Assembly (NCBI GenBank): GCA_905221605.1
Contig: CAJNDS010002383.1
Location: 65,001-102,500, forward strand
Direction of reading: 5' to 3'
DNA from: Symbiodinium natans
Lineage: Eukaryota; Sar; Dinophyceae; Suessiales; Symbiodiniaceae
DNA: 37,500 nt
Shown: positions 10,216-20,667 of the stretch, in pieces
Layout of the letters: each line of letters begins with the position of its first letter
Position numbering within the stretch: position 1 is the first letter of the stretch
Made by a program: the position numbers and the translations under genes
The notes under the pieces: model-generated
The model's database searches: none
Told to the model about the DNA's origin: nothing
What the model saw: only the letters and a program-made list of their open reading frames with translations

Positions 10216-11052
10216 AAGGGACCGAGTTTCAAGTACTCGGCCAGCAGTGATGTGTCGAGGTCGCCTCAGAACACATGCCAGCTCACATGCCGCAGCATGC
10301 CACTGGCAAACGTGCTATCCGAACTGCGAGCTCCAACCCAAAGTGAGAAGACGTGAACAACACAAAGAATCTGTTAGTTATAGGGGAAGTCGCACTTTTG
10401 TTTTTTCAACATTGCAGCAATGAAGGTCTTCCTAGTCAAATCCAAGAAAACCGGCTCGAGAAGGCATGGGGCACCGCGAGGCGTACTATCTCAAACCAAA
10501 ACGGAAAAGTCGGCTACTACAAGTAACCCTGAACTCTTCAAACCAGATAGTATTCCCTTAAGGTCCCTATAATATACCAGAACAACCCCCCAAAAAGCCT
10601 TTTCTAACTATTCAGGCCCCTAATGCTCTCGAATCAAAGAAACCTCGGCGCTCGATCCGCGACAGCGAGCCCGGGCAGCAGTGTCCCCATGATTGCCAGT
10701 CCACTTCAAGTGGCACGATGTCACCTGAGGTCATAACCCTACTTTGGAGTAGGCCCTGGAAACTTTTTCGGTATAAGTAGCTATAATAGGAACCCAGAAC
10801 CAAAAAAATTGAAGTCTAGTACTCCAAAACCCAGCTAAGGCAAGAAAGCGCCATAGTAGGGCTCAGCAGGGTTCTAGGGGACTGAGGGTTTCATAGGGAG
10901 TTGGATAGGCTTCTGGGCATGAGCGGGCACTAGCCGTAGACGAAGTCTGTACACAAAATGCTGCAGCGAATCCTACGGAGATGCGACGCCAAGAAAGAAA
11001 TCTCCCTGCAACTTTACAGGCTTTGGAGCACTAGGAGGGACGGGAAGCGGGT
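10216..11052. other. Unassigned sequence with small inverted repeats
   Basis: No gene recognised. Several short inverted pairs occur, including TACTATCT/AGATAGTA (10484-10552) and the pair listed at 10743-10828. Words such as CCCTATAATATACC resemble the inverted-repeat elements, so this stretch may hold eroded copies. Confidence 0.45.
10743..10828. repeat. Possible small fold-back with 9-bp inverted ends
   Basis: TTTGGAGTA (10743-10751) is inverted as TACTCCAAA (10820-10828), enclosing 68 bp that include GGTATAAGTAGCTATAATAGG. Nine-base ends can arise by chance, so this is tentative. Confidence 0.3.
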
Positions 11053-11068
11053 GGGGGGGGGGGGGGGG
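11053..11068 (+). repeat. G16 homopolymer at the edge of the minisatellite
   Basis: A run of 16 G lies directly against the first monomer of the minisatellite that starts at 11069. Confidence 0.95.
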
Positions 11069-14000
11069 ACCAGGCGCGCATCACGAGCATCAGCGCCATG
11101 GCCCTCAGCCACACCCACCAGGCGCGCATCACGAGCATCAGCCGCCATGGCCCTTAGCCCTAAAACCCCACCAGGCGCGCATCACGAACATCAGCGCCAT
11201 GGCCCTCAGCCACACCCACCAGGCGCGCATCACGAGCATCAGCCGCCATGGCCCTTAGCCCTAAAACCCCACCAGGCGCGCATCACGAGCATCAGCGCAA
11301 TGGCCCTCAGCCACACCCACCAGGCGCGCATCACGAGCATCAGCCGCCATGGCCCTTAGCCCCAAAACCCCACCAGGCGCGCATCACGAGCATCAGCGCC
11401 ATGGCCCTCAGCCACACCCACCAGGCGCGCATCACGAGCATCAGCCGCCATGGCCCTTAGCCCTAAAACCCCACCAGGCGCGCATCACGAGCATCAGCGC
11501 CATGGCCCTCAGCCACACCCACCAGGCGCGCATCACGAGCATCAGCCGCCATGGCCCTTAGCCCTAAAACCCCGGCGCGCATCACGAGCATCAGCGCCAT
11601 GGCCCTCAGCCACACCCACCAGGCGCGAGCATCAGCCGCCATGGCCCTTAGAGGCGCGCATCACGAGCATCAGCGCCATGGCCCATCACGAGCATCAGCC
11701 GCCATGGCCCTAAAACCCCACCAGCGCGCGAGCATCAGCGCCATGGCCCGAGCATCAGCGCCATGGCCCTCAGCCACACCCACCAGGCGCGCATCACGAG
11801 CATCAGCCGCCATGGCCCTTAGCCCTAAACCCCCACCAGGCGCGCATCGCGAGCATCAGCGCCATGGCCCTTAGCCACACCCACCAGGCGCGCATCACGA
11901 GCTTCAGCCGCCATGGCCCTTGCCCTAAAACCCCACCAGGCGCGCATCACGAGCATCAGCCGCCATGGCCCTTAGCCCTAGGACCCCACCAGGCGCGCAT
12001 CACGAGCATCAGCCGCCATCCCTCAGCCCTAGGATCACCAGGCGCACATCACGAGCATCAGCCGCCATGGCCCTCAGCCCTTGGACCCCACCAGGCGCGC
12101 ATCACGAGCATCAGCCGCCATGGCCCTTAGCCCTAAAACCCCACCAGGCGCACATCACGAGCATCAGCGCCATGGCCCATAGCCACACCCACCAGGCGCG
12201 CATGACGAGCATCAGCCGCCATGGCCCTTAGCCCTAAAATCCCACCAGGCGCGCATCACGAGCATCAGCGCCATGGCCCTCAGCCACACCCACCAGGCGC
12301 GCATCACGAGCATCAGCCGCCATGGCCCTTAGCCCTAGGACCCCACCAGGCGCGCATCACGAGCATCAGCCGCCATGGCCCTCAGCCCTAGGATCACACC
12401 AGGCGCGCATCACGAGCATCAGCCGCCATGGCCCTTAGCCCTAGGACCCCACCAGGCGCGCATCACGAGCATCAGCCGCCATGGCCCTTAGCCCTAAAAC
12501 CCCACCAGGCGCCAATCACGAGGATCAGCGCCATGGCCCTCAGCCACACCCACCAGGCGCGCATCACGAGCATCAGCCGCCATGGCCTTTAGCCCTAAAA
12601 CCCCACCAGGCGCGCATCACGAGCATCAGCGTCATGGCCCTCAGCCACGAGCATCAGCCGCCATGGCCCTTAGCCCTAGGACCCCACCAGGCGCGCATCA
12701 CGAGCATAAGCCGCCATGGCCCTCAGCCAAACCCACCAGGCGCGCATCACGAGCATCAGCCGCCATGGCCCTTAGCCCTAGGACCCCAACAGGCGCGGAT
12801 CACGAGCATCAGCCACCATGGCCCTTAGCCCTAAAACCCCACCAGGCGCGCATCACGAGCATCAGCCGCCATGGCCCTTAGCCCTTAGCCCTAGGACCCC
12901 AACAGGCGCGGATCACGAGCATCAGCCACCATGGCCCTTAGCCCTAAAACCCCACCAGGCGCGCATCACGAGCATCAGCGCCATGGCCCTTAGCCACACC
13001 CACCAGGCGCGCATCACGAGCATCAGCCGCCATGGCCCTTAGCCCTAAAACCCCACCAGGCGCGCATCACGAGCATCAGCCGCCATGGCCCTTAGCCCTA
13101 GCACCCCACCAGGCGCGCATCACGAGCATCAGCCGCCATGGCCCTTAGCCCTAAAACCCCACCAGGCGCGCATCACGAGCATCAGCGCCATGGCCCTTAG
13201 CCACACCCACCAGGCGCGCATCACGAGCATCAGCCGCCATGGGCCTTAGCCCTAAAACCCCACCAGGCGCGCATCACGAGCATCAGCCGCCATGGCCCTC
13301 AGCCCTAGGATCACACCAGGCGCGCATCACAAGCATCAGCCGCCATGGCCCTTGGCCCTAGGACCCCACCAAGCGCGCATCACGAGCATCAGCGCCATGG
13401 CCCTTAGCCCTAGGACCCCACCAGGCGCAGGCGCGCATCACGAGCATCGGCCCTTAGCCCCCACCAGGCGCGCATCACGAGCATCAGCCGCCATGGCCCT
13501 TAGCCCTGAAACCCCACCAGGCGCGCATCACGAACATCAGCGCCATGGCGCTTCGCCACACCCACCAGGCGTGCATCACGAGCATCAGCCGCCTCGGCCC
13601 TTAGCCCTAGGACCCCACCAGGCGCGCATCACGAGCATCAGCCGCCATGGCCCTCATCAGCCCTAGGATCACACCAGGCGCGCATCACGAGCATCAGCCG
13701 CCATGGCCCTTAACCCTAGGACCCCACCAAGCGCGCATCACGAGCATCAGCGCCATGGCCCTTAGCCCCAGGATCCCACCAGGCGCGCATCACGAGCATC
13801 AGCCGCCATGGCCCTTAGCCCTAAAACCCCACCAGGCGCGCATCACGAGCATCAGCGCCATGGCCCTTAGCCACAGGCGCGGCGCGCACGAAGCATCAGC
13901 CATGGCCCTTATGCGCGCATCACGAGCATCAGCCGCCATGGCCCTTAGCCCACCCACCAGGCGCGCATCACGAGCATCAGCCGCCATGGCCCTTAGCCCT

Positions 14001-15782
14001 AAAACCCCACCAGGCGCGCATCACGAGCATCAGCGCCATGGCCCTCAGCCACACCCACCAGGCGCGCATCACGAGCATCAGCCGCCATGGCCCTTAGCCC
14101 TAGGACCCCACCAGGCGCGCATCACGAGCATCAGCCGCCATGGCCCTTAGCCTAGGACCCCACCAGGCGCGCATCACGAGCATCAGCCGCCATGGCCCTT
14201 AGCCCTAAAACCCCACCAGGCGCGCATCACGAGCATCAGCGCCATGGCCCTTAGCCACACCCACCAGCGCGCATCACGAGCATCAGCCGCCACGGCCCTT
14301 AGCCCTAGGACCCCACCAGGCGGGCATCACGAGCATCAGCCGCCATGGCCCTCAGCCCTAGGAACACACCAGGCGCGCAGCACGAGCATCAGCGCCATGG
14401 CCCTTAGCAGCCACACCCACGAGGCGCGCATCACGAGCATCAGCCGCCATGGCCCTTAGCCCTAGCACCCCACCAGGCGCGCATCACGAGCATCAGCCGC
14501 CATGGCCCTTAGCCCTAGGACCCCACCAGGCGCGCATCACGAGCATCAGCCGCCATGGCCCTTAGCCCTAAAATCCCACCAGGCGCGCATCACGAGCATC
14601 AGCGCCATGGCCCTTAGCCACACCCACCAGGCGCGCATCATGAGCATCAGCCGCCATGGCCCTTAGCCCTAGGACCCCACCAGGCGCGCGTCACGAGCAT
14701 CAGCGCCATGGCCCTTTGCCACAGGACCCCACCAGGCGCGCATCACGAGCATCAGCCGCCATGGCCCTTAATCACAGGACCCCACCAGGCGCGCATCACG
14801 AGCATCAGCCGCCATGGCCCTTAGTCACAGGACCCCACCAGGCGCGCATCACGAGCATCAGCCGCCATGGCCCTTAGCTACAGGACCGCACCAGGCGCGC
14901 ATCGCGAGCATCAACTGCCATGGCCCTTAGCCCTAAAACCCCACCAGGCGCGCATCACGAGCATCAGCCCATGGCCCTTGGCCACAGGACCCCACCAGAC
15001 GCGCATCACGAGCATCAGCCGCCATGGGACCCCACCAGGCGCGCATCACGAGCATCAGCGCCATGGCCCTTAGCCACAGCACCCCACCAGGCGTGCATCA
15101 CGAGCAGGCCCTTAGCCACAGGACCCCACCAGACGCGCATCACGAGCATCAGCCGCCATGGCGCACATCACGAGCATCAGCGCCATGGCCCTTAGCCACA
15201 GCACCCCACCAGGCGCGCATCACGAGCATCAGCCGCCACGGCCCTTCGCCCTAGTACCCCACCAGGCGTGCATCACGAGCATCAGCCGCCATGGCCCTTA
15301 GCCACAGGACCCCACCAGGCGCGCATCACGAGCATCAGCCGCCTTAGCCGCGCACATCACGAGCATGCATCACGAGCATGCATCACGAGCATCAGCCGCC
15401 AGCATCAGCCATGGCCCTTAGCCGCAGGACCCCACCAGGCGAGCTTCACGAGCATCAGCCGCCATGGCCCTTCGCCACAGGAACCCCACCAGGCGCGCAT
15501 CACGAGCATCAGCCGCCATGACCCTTAGCCACAGGACCAGCATCAGGCGCCACAGGACGCCACCAGGCGCGCATCACGAGCATCAGCCGCCATGGCCTTT
15601 AGCCCTAAAACCCCACCAGGCGCGCATCACGAGCATCAGCCGCCATGGCCCTTAGCCACAGGACCCCACCAGGCGCGCATCACGAGCATCAGCCGCCATG
15701 GCCCTTAGCCACAGGACCCCACCAGGCGCACATCACGAGCATCAATCGCTATGGCCCTTAGCCACAGGACCCCACCAGCGCA
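11069..15782 (+). repeat. GC-rich minisatellite with 101-bp dimeric higher-order unit
   Basis: Roughly ninety head-to-tail monomers. Two main monomers alternate at the left end: a 53-bp type (ACCAGGCGCG, CATCACGAGCAT, CAGCCGCCATGG, then CCCTTAGCCCTAAAACCCC) and a 48-bp type (same start, CAGCGCCATGG, then CCCTCAGCCACACCC). Together they make a 101-bp dimer repeated almost exactly from 11.1 to 11.55 kb. Further right the 53-bp type dominates and its tail changes to CCCTAGGACCCC (mostly 12-14.7 kb) and then CCACAGGACCCC (after about 14.7 kb). Truncated monomers occur near 11.57-11.75, 13.43-13.47, 13.87-13.93 and 15.34-15.42 kb. All forward frames give ARITSISRHGP-like peptides, but 101 is not a multiple of 3, so each dimer shifts frame and stops occur at CCTTAG. 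It is therefore non-coding. The tail GCCCTAAAACCC resembles the telomere-type heptamer. Confidence 0.97.
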
Positions 15783-16030
15783 TGTATGTGTGTATATATA
15801 TATATATACACATGAGAATTTTCATACTTATATGTTCAATTATGCAGTATTTATCTATACATATCAAAATCTCAACATTTTCTAAACACATAAATCTAAT
15901 CTATAGATACAAATAGACAAATATCGTTGTATTAAGAAGTATATGTACATATATAAGTACATACGTATGTACAATCACAACTTTTCAAACTATTTAGATA
16001 TTTGTGTATTCATATACATATTGCATATAC
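15783..16030. other. AT-rich block abutting the minisatellite
   Basis: Composition switches abruptly from GC-rich repeat to AT-rich sequence with TGTATGTGTGTATATATA at the junction. It contains a perfect 16-bp palindrome GTACATACGTATGTAC (15957-15972) and many ATACATAT-like words. No gene is seen, although the minus-strand frame at 16010-16786 ends inside it. Possible roles such as matrix attachment, or an origin as a foreign fragment, cannot be distinguished. Confidence 0.7.
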
Positions 16031-16786
16031 ACGTGTTTTGAAACAATGGATATCTACGGCGTGCTCATGCAATTGCAGAACAATGCGGGAAAAACTGAGC
16101 GCGACTGCTTGCGGCACGGAATTTGCGAAGACGAAAGGCATCTGCAACTTACTTGTGGAACTTGCTTCTGCTTTGGGTGCACAGTTCGCCACACCCACGC
16201 CGACTCTTAATCTAAACTGGGACTGTGCGGACTGCATCGATTTATGCTGCATCGATTTATGCGACTCATAACTTATCGACAGAACTCTTGAGCCTAGTAG
16301 TTCCCCACTCCCAGCGATAAGTGTCAGCTGCGAGACTACTGTTCGAACAGCCGGGAATATTGACAAGGCAAACAAGAAAGTCCTGGTCACACGGCTATAT
16401 GGCGCACAGTAGTACGACACCATGTAAAGCATGCAGACCTCATCGGCGTTCCTTATCGTTGTAGAAGGAATCGTTCGCGGCATTTTGAAAACCGGGACAG
16501 CACGCACACAACATCTCTGCCGTAGCGGAAGAGGCTCAGCAGCTTCTGAGGCGAGTGAGGCTCCTAGCTCTATCTTGATATTCTGCGGATTCCCGCAGTG
16601 GGAACATGGGGAGGTGCGAGGGCTTTGCAGAGTGGCCTGGCACATGGACGCCTTACTCATCCTGGTTGTGCCCTTCGATCGCAATTGAAAAATGCTGAAG
16701 CCCTCACACTTGAACAATAGCCAAAAACACTCGACCACAAAAGGAGAAATGCAGGAGTGGAGCCGTCGGCAGATGGGGGGACCCAT
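16010..16786 (-). CDS. Longest open frame, unknown function (258 codons)
   Basis: The frame runs from an ATG at 16784-16786 to a stop at 16010-16012. It stays open 17 codons further upstream, to about 16837, with no additional ATG but with a GTG. An uninterrupted frame this long is unlikely by chance here: my rough estimate, from stop-codon frequency at about 50% GC, is a few hundredths expected per window. No known family is recognised. Visible features are a CSHCG motif around residue 60, a moderately hydrophobic stretch around residues 115-165, and an in-frame five-residue duplication (HKSMQ) from a 15-bp tandem repeat at 16232-16261. The C-terminus runs into the AT-rich block. Plus-strand frames of 85-89 codons overlap it. 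It could be a real exon, a decayed gene or a chance frame. Confidence 0.28.
   Translation of the reverse strand: MGPPICRRLHSCISPFVVECFWLLFKCEGFSIFQLRSKGTTRMSKASMCQATLQSPRTSPCSHCGNPQNIKIELGASLASEAAEPLPLRQRCCVRAVPVFKMPRTIPSTTIRNADEVCMLYMVSYYCAPYSRVTRTFLFALSIFPAVRTVVSQLTLIAGSGELLGSRVLSISYESHKSMQHKSMQSAQSQFRLRVGVGVANCAPKAEASSTSKLQMPFVFANSVPQAVALSFSRIVLQLHEHAVDIHCFKTRVYAICI
16232..16261. repeat. 15-bp tandem duplication
   Basis: CTGCATCGATTTATG occurs twice head to tail with no mismatch. The length is a multiple of three, so the overlapping minus-strand frame stays open. Confidence 0.95.
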
Positions 16787-18161
16787 ACGCAACACACATA
16801 TGCGCCTGGATGCCTGTAAGATGTACGTGTGTACGTTTCATGTTGAAGCCGGGTTCCTCATGAAAGTGTGGCTTCTTCTTTAAGTCACTGCAGTTTGTCA
16901 GTTGACCATACATTTGTGACACCATACATATGGTTTTGCGGCTTTGCAGCCGTACATGCTTATTTTACGGGCGACGCAAAACAAAGCCCCAAGCCACGAG
17001 CCGGAAGCCCAACATGTTGCCAAGGCTCGCAAGCCGGGGTTCTTGGCACGAACCATGCGTGGGACGGAGCCCTGCACAGGGAGGTCGAAACCCTGAACCC
17101 CCAAAGCTGAAACCACTGACGCCCAAACCCAACAGGCCCAAACTCGCCGCGCCAGCCGCGGAAACAGCCCTAATTAAACATCCCAACCATGAACCACCGA
17201 GACGTCCCCTCTGGAACGTAGCCTGAAAACGTCGATGCTCCGATCGGGAACCGATCTTGCCTTGGTCCCTTGGCTTGGCACTTGGCTACACGCTGCACAT
17301 GTTGCACTTTCAAAAAAATCCCCAGCTTCCTCCTCATTGGCCCAGATGATGATGGCAATTCTCTTGCCGGGTGCTGTGCCTGGTCCAGCACACGACACAC
17401 CAACCACCTGTCAACCTTATGGAGCTGCCAGACACATGATGCTTCATGATGCTACACGATGCTGGAAATGCTGGAGTATGGCAGTGTGGGCTGGGCGTCC
17501 CCAGAATTCCTGGCAATAAGGCTCGGGAAATGATGGTATACCGTGGCTGAAAGGACTTTTCGCCTCACACGGGCGCAGCTTGGAAAACAACCATGTGTGC
17601 CAATTCCAAGCCTATCTCTCTAGGAACTGCAAACCCTTGATTTCGAGCCCCTGGTCATAGCTGCTGCTCCTGCCCACCTGTGACTTCGGGGGGGACGATT
17701 GCAAACATCCTAAGATTGTGTGGCTGCGGGTAGCGCCTACGTCCTCGGGCGGAACTGCATGCTTGAAGAGATTGTTGAAGGGCTCGTCGAAGGCGAAAAT
17801 GTCACCATTCTCCTGCAACACGACTTACCCGTATGACCTGAGCTCTGTAAAGTAAGGCCCCGAAACTCTGTACCTTGCATAAGTCTGGGACGGGGTTCTG
17901 CCTCGACCGGACTAGGCTTGAACATGTAAACATGAAAAGGGCTGTCAGCCAGCCTTATTAAACTCCAACTGGATCCATTGCACCCAAGTGAAACTAAATT
18001 GTTCTAGCGTGCCAGCCCGCGAGAAGGCCTGAAAACCCTCCGACACATGGAGCCACTGAATGCTGTAGCCGTCTCCCATGCACTGCACGAACACCCCGTG
18101 TTTCGCTGGGTGCATATGTAGAAAGTCTTGCTTACGAGTGTCAAAGTTTGATGAAGCCCCT
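16787..18161. other. Unassigned unique sequence
   Basis: Frames of 60-98 codons overlap on both strands with no recognisable motif. Around 17440-17470 there are repeated ATGCT/GATGCT words (TGATGCTTCATGATGCTACA), a minor local repeat. Confidence 0.5.
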
Positions 18162-18183
18162 AGACCCTAAACCCTGAACCCTT
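18162..18183 (-). repeat. Short telomere-type tract (CCCTAAA)
   Basis: CCCTAAA, then CCCTGAA, then CCC, followed by a T run. It lies 36 bp upstream of a longer array in the same orientation. Confidence 0.85.
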
Positions 18184-18219
18184 TTTTGTTGAACCCAGGC
18201 TCTGCACTATCAGCTGGCC

Positions 18220-18287
18220 AACCCTAAACCCTAAACCCTAAACCCTAAACCCTCAACCCTAAACCCTAAACCCTAAACCCTAAACCC
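18220..18287 (-). repeat. Interstitial telomere-type array (CCCTAAA)
   Basis: Nine to ten units with one CCCTCAA variant. It is followed after 106 bp by an oppositely oriented array at 18394-18460. Confidence 0.96.
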
Positions 18288-18393
18288 AGCCCCTCCTGGA
18301 CCACACTGTGCTCTTCTTTGGTCACCGGGTTCTGGAAGGTGAAATGCCGCGCTTGCCCGAGACTTACACCCATGGTGACCTGTGGTGAGAACA

Positions 18394-18460
18394 TAGGGTT
18401 TAGGGTTTTTGGTTTAGGGTTTAGGGTTTAGGGTTTGGGGTTAGGGTTTAGGGTTTAGGG
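18394..18460 (+). repeat. Interstitial telomere-type array (TTTAGGG)
   Basis: About nine units with GGGTTTTTGG and GGGGTTAGGG variants. With 18220-18287 it forms a C-strand then G-strand pair around 106 bp of unique sequence. Confidence 0.95.
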
Positions 18461-19287
18461 AGTTGCCTTGTGGGAGGTGCTGTTATGGTCAGCCTCAAGA
18501 GGTCGGACTGAAGTCATCGTGCTTCTGCCAGCCCTAGAGTCTTCTAAGCCCCAGAACCAAACCGTAAAAAACCTGAACCTTCGACCATCAGGCCGAGTGA
18601 CTGTGGCTCTCGGAGTGCGATCTTGGTAATTGTCATGGTGCATGGACTTCATGTCATCCTCACCCCGGTACCTGCCCGTGCACAGAAGAGATACGTTTCA
18701 CAAAGGTCCTGGCTACTGGGGCCCTAATTTCAATGAGGTAAATGCTTTCGGAGTTTCCAGACTTGGTTCAAGTGGCAAGTCCAAGCACCCAACCGAGCAC
18801 TCTTTGTAGTTGAAGGCCGATGAAGTTCATGTTTTGCTTGTCAGAAGCCGCCGGGGCACAGATTTGCCCAGCAGTCAACCAGCGTGAGGTCGAACAGGCC
18901 AAGGACATGCTTCACCACGCGCACGAAAGCCTGTCTTTGCAAGGTGCTGGTTCCAGGGTTGATAGCAGCTCCGGGGTTGATGATAAATTTGGCTTTCGCA
19001 CGGCTGGCAAGCTCCACTTCAAGAGCACATGCTGGCATTTTACAATTGTGAAGCGCATGAAGCCCATGCAGGGCATCGCTCGTCTTTCAGGGCGGGTTCT
19101 CCCTACCGTAGGGCATCAACAAACGGTTTTGCGATCCACAAGCAATTTCGGTATCAACAAAATCAGGTTGAGGTATCAACAATGAAATGAGCTCGGGTGC
19201 GCCAATTGGTTTACAGCACTTTGAGAGCGCACGCGGCGTTTCCCCCTCCCATTTGCAGCTGGTGCAATTCCTCTTGATGGCGCGATG
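18461..19287. other. Unassigned unique sequence
   Basis: A plus-strand ATG frame of 121 codons (18820-19185) is open, with no known motif and overlapping minus-strand frames. No repeat structure seen. Confidence 0.5.
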
Positions 19288-19357
19288 CACTATTTTGAAG
19301 CAAGCTTGCAGGGCTCAAAAAAAGGAGTTGGGGGGGGGGGGGGGGGGGGGGGGGGGG
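19288..19357 (+). repeat. Diverged partial copy of the 22.5-kb hairpin repeat, ending in G28
   Basis: TTTTGAAGCAAGCTTGCAGG, then GCTC, an A7 run, GGAGTTGGGG and a run of 28 G in total (19330-19357). This matches the right half of the repeat at 22494-22767 (TTTGAGGCAAGCTTGCACGG, GAGAAAGCGGGGG, TTGGGGGGGG) in the same order and orientation. The upstream part of the unit is missing or unrecognisable. Confidence 0.65.
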
Positions 19358-19659
19358 AGGCGACGAGATCAGACATGTTTTTTGATCCTGAGTGACATTA
19401 TTATGGTGCCAATGCCGCTTGGGACACGCATTGACCAAAACCTTCCTATCTCGTACCGTCCAGGCTTCTTTCCTATCAAAACCCCATACCATGCAGTCAG
19501 CCACTTGTCATATAATTACCTGTCCCGGGTCCTCTTCAGACTTGACAATGCTTCCCTTGAGACCCTGAAAGGTCACCCGCCTGGGACTCTGAAAGAGCGT
19601 CGCCATAGATCACCTTGTGCTTCTTGCTCCTGGCTTAGACGGTTTGGCTTCTGGACCTC
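19358..19659. other. Unassigned sequence
   Basis: Part of a frame that reads through the G28 run as polyglycine, so that frame has no coding support. Nothing else recognised. Confidence 0.5.
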
Positions 19660-19690
19660 GCCTAAACCCTAAACCCTAAACCCTAAACCC
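19660..19690 (-). repeat. Short telomere-type tract (CCCTAAA)
   Basis: Four units, CCTAAA then CCCTAAA repeated, ending CCCGG. Confidence 0.93.
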
Positions 19691-20162
19691 GGAAGTCCTT
19701 AACTGAGCTTTGCTTGAGTTTCGAAGAGGGCCCTCGACATCCACCCCGCCACGCACAGTGGGTTCGAAATGCAACAGCCAAACACCCCTGCCCCCTCGAA
19801 AGGCGTCCATTGTTCCGGTGGGTGTTTTAGAGTTTCGGCGTGAAGGAACTTGAAGATTTAGGGGTTGTAAGCTCAACTTCTCAGCTTTGAGGCACACCAC
19901 AAGTGGTTGTGGTGGCCGTCACAGTGAGCAAGTGTTGTGCCTTGATGTTCGGACCCCTGTCATCGTTAGGGCCCTGCGATTGGCCTGTGGAATCCAAGGG
20001 CGTCGCCACTGCGATTGTAGCTTGCCACCTGCGGCACGGGATCGACATTTTGAAGCTTCCACCCAACACTTGGGATTTTTAGGGGAGTGCGTGGATGAAG
20101 AGCTATGTATGGGTGGATACATTCTTAAGCGTGTCTATTTTACTCTTACTGAGCTTGTGCAC
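19691..20162. other. Unassigned unique sequence
   Basis: Overlapping frames of 60-75 codons on both strands, plus the start of a longer plus-strand frame that runs into the microsatellite at 20163. No motif recognised. Confidence 0.5.
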
Positions 20163-20218
20163 ATGTGTATATATATATATGTATGTATGTACGTATGTAT
20201 GTATATACCGGTGTGTGT
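20163..20218. repeat. TATG/TA microsatellite
   Basis: ATGTGTATATATATATATG followed by imperfect TATG tetramers (GTATGTATGTACGTATG) up to CCGGTGTGTGTG. Confidence 0.93.
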
Positions 20219-20538
20219 GAATTATATGATTCTTGCTTATCGGAGGCTGATGTCTCGGAATTGCGACTTGAAGAAGAAAGTCGCAATCGAACATGGGCCA
20301 TCCGGACACTGTTCCATTTGCCGCCACCACAGATTTGCGCACCCGCAGCCATGGCAAAGGACAGTTCTCATGTCCCAGGGGGAGGAACCCCAAAAACCAT
20401 GCTCGGGACTTGGGACCCTCCAAATCCTCTGGGGACTGTCGAGGGACCTTTCACGGACCCATGGACTTCCTCACCCGTGAAGGGGATGCAAATAAGCTTG
20501 GAGATTTGCCCAGAAAATTCCGGAAGCCTCGAACCACA
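20219..20538. other. Unassigned unique sequence
   Basis: Two plus-strand frames and minus-strand frames overlap, and none carries a known motif. Confidence 0.5.
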
Positions 20539-20556
20539 GGGGGGCGGGGGGGGGGG
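20539..20556 (+). repeat. G-rich run (G6 C G11)
   Basis: Six G, one C and eleven G. It lies in unique sequence about 110 bp left of the inverted-repeat element at 20668. Confidence 0.92.
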
Positions 20557-20667
20557 ACGGGGCGCATCTTCGTCTTGTGGATGTCCATAGCTAGTGCTTG
20601 TACGGGAAGTGGCGTTCGTGTGCCCCCACTTATGGGCACCCCAGGGGCCCCTACACAGAGATAAACA

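Noticed and set aside
11069-15782. Many forward frames of 62-167 codons reading ARITSISRHGP/PPGAHHEHQ peptides
   Set aside because: They are the three phases of the minisatellite. The 101-bp dimer is not a multiple of three, so no phase is kept, and the frames end at recurring CCTTAG stops.
11069-15782. CRISPR-like array of regular repeats
   Set aside because: There are no unique spacers between repeats; the monomers are contiguous and head to tail, and the context is eukaryotic.
19187-19672. 161-codon ATG frame with a polyglycine stretch
   Set aside because: The polyglycine is the G28 homopolymer, whose length would vary and break the frame.
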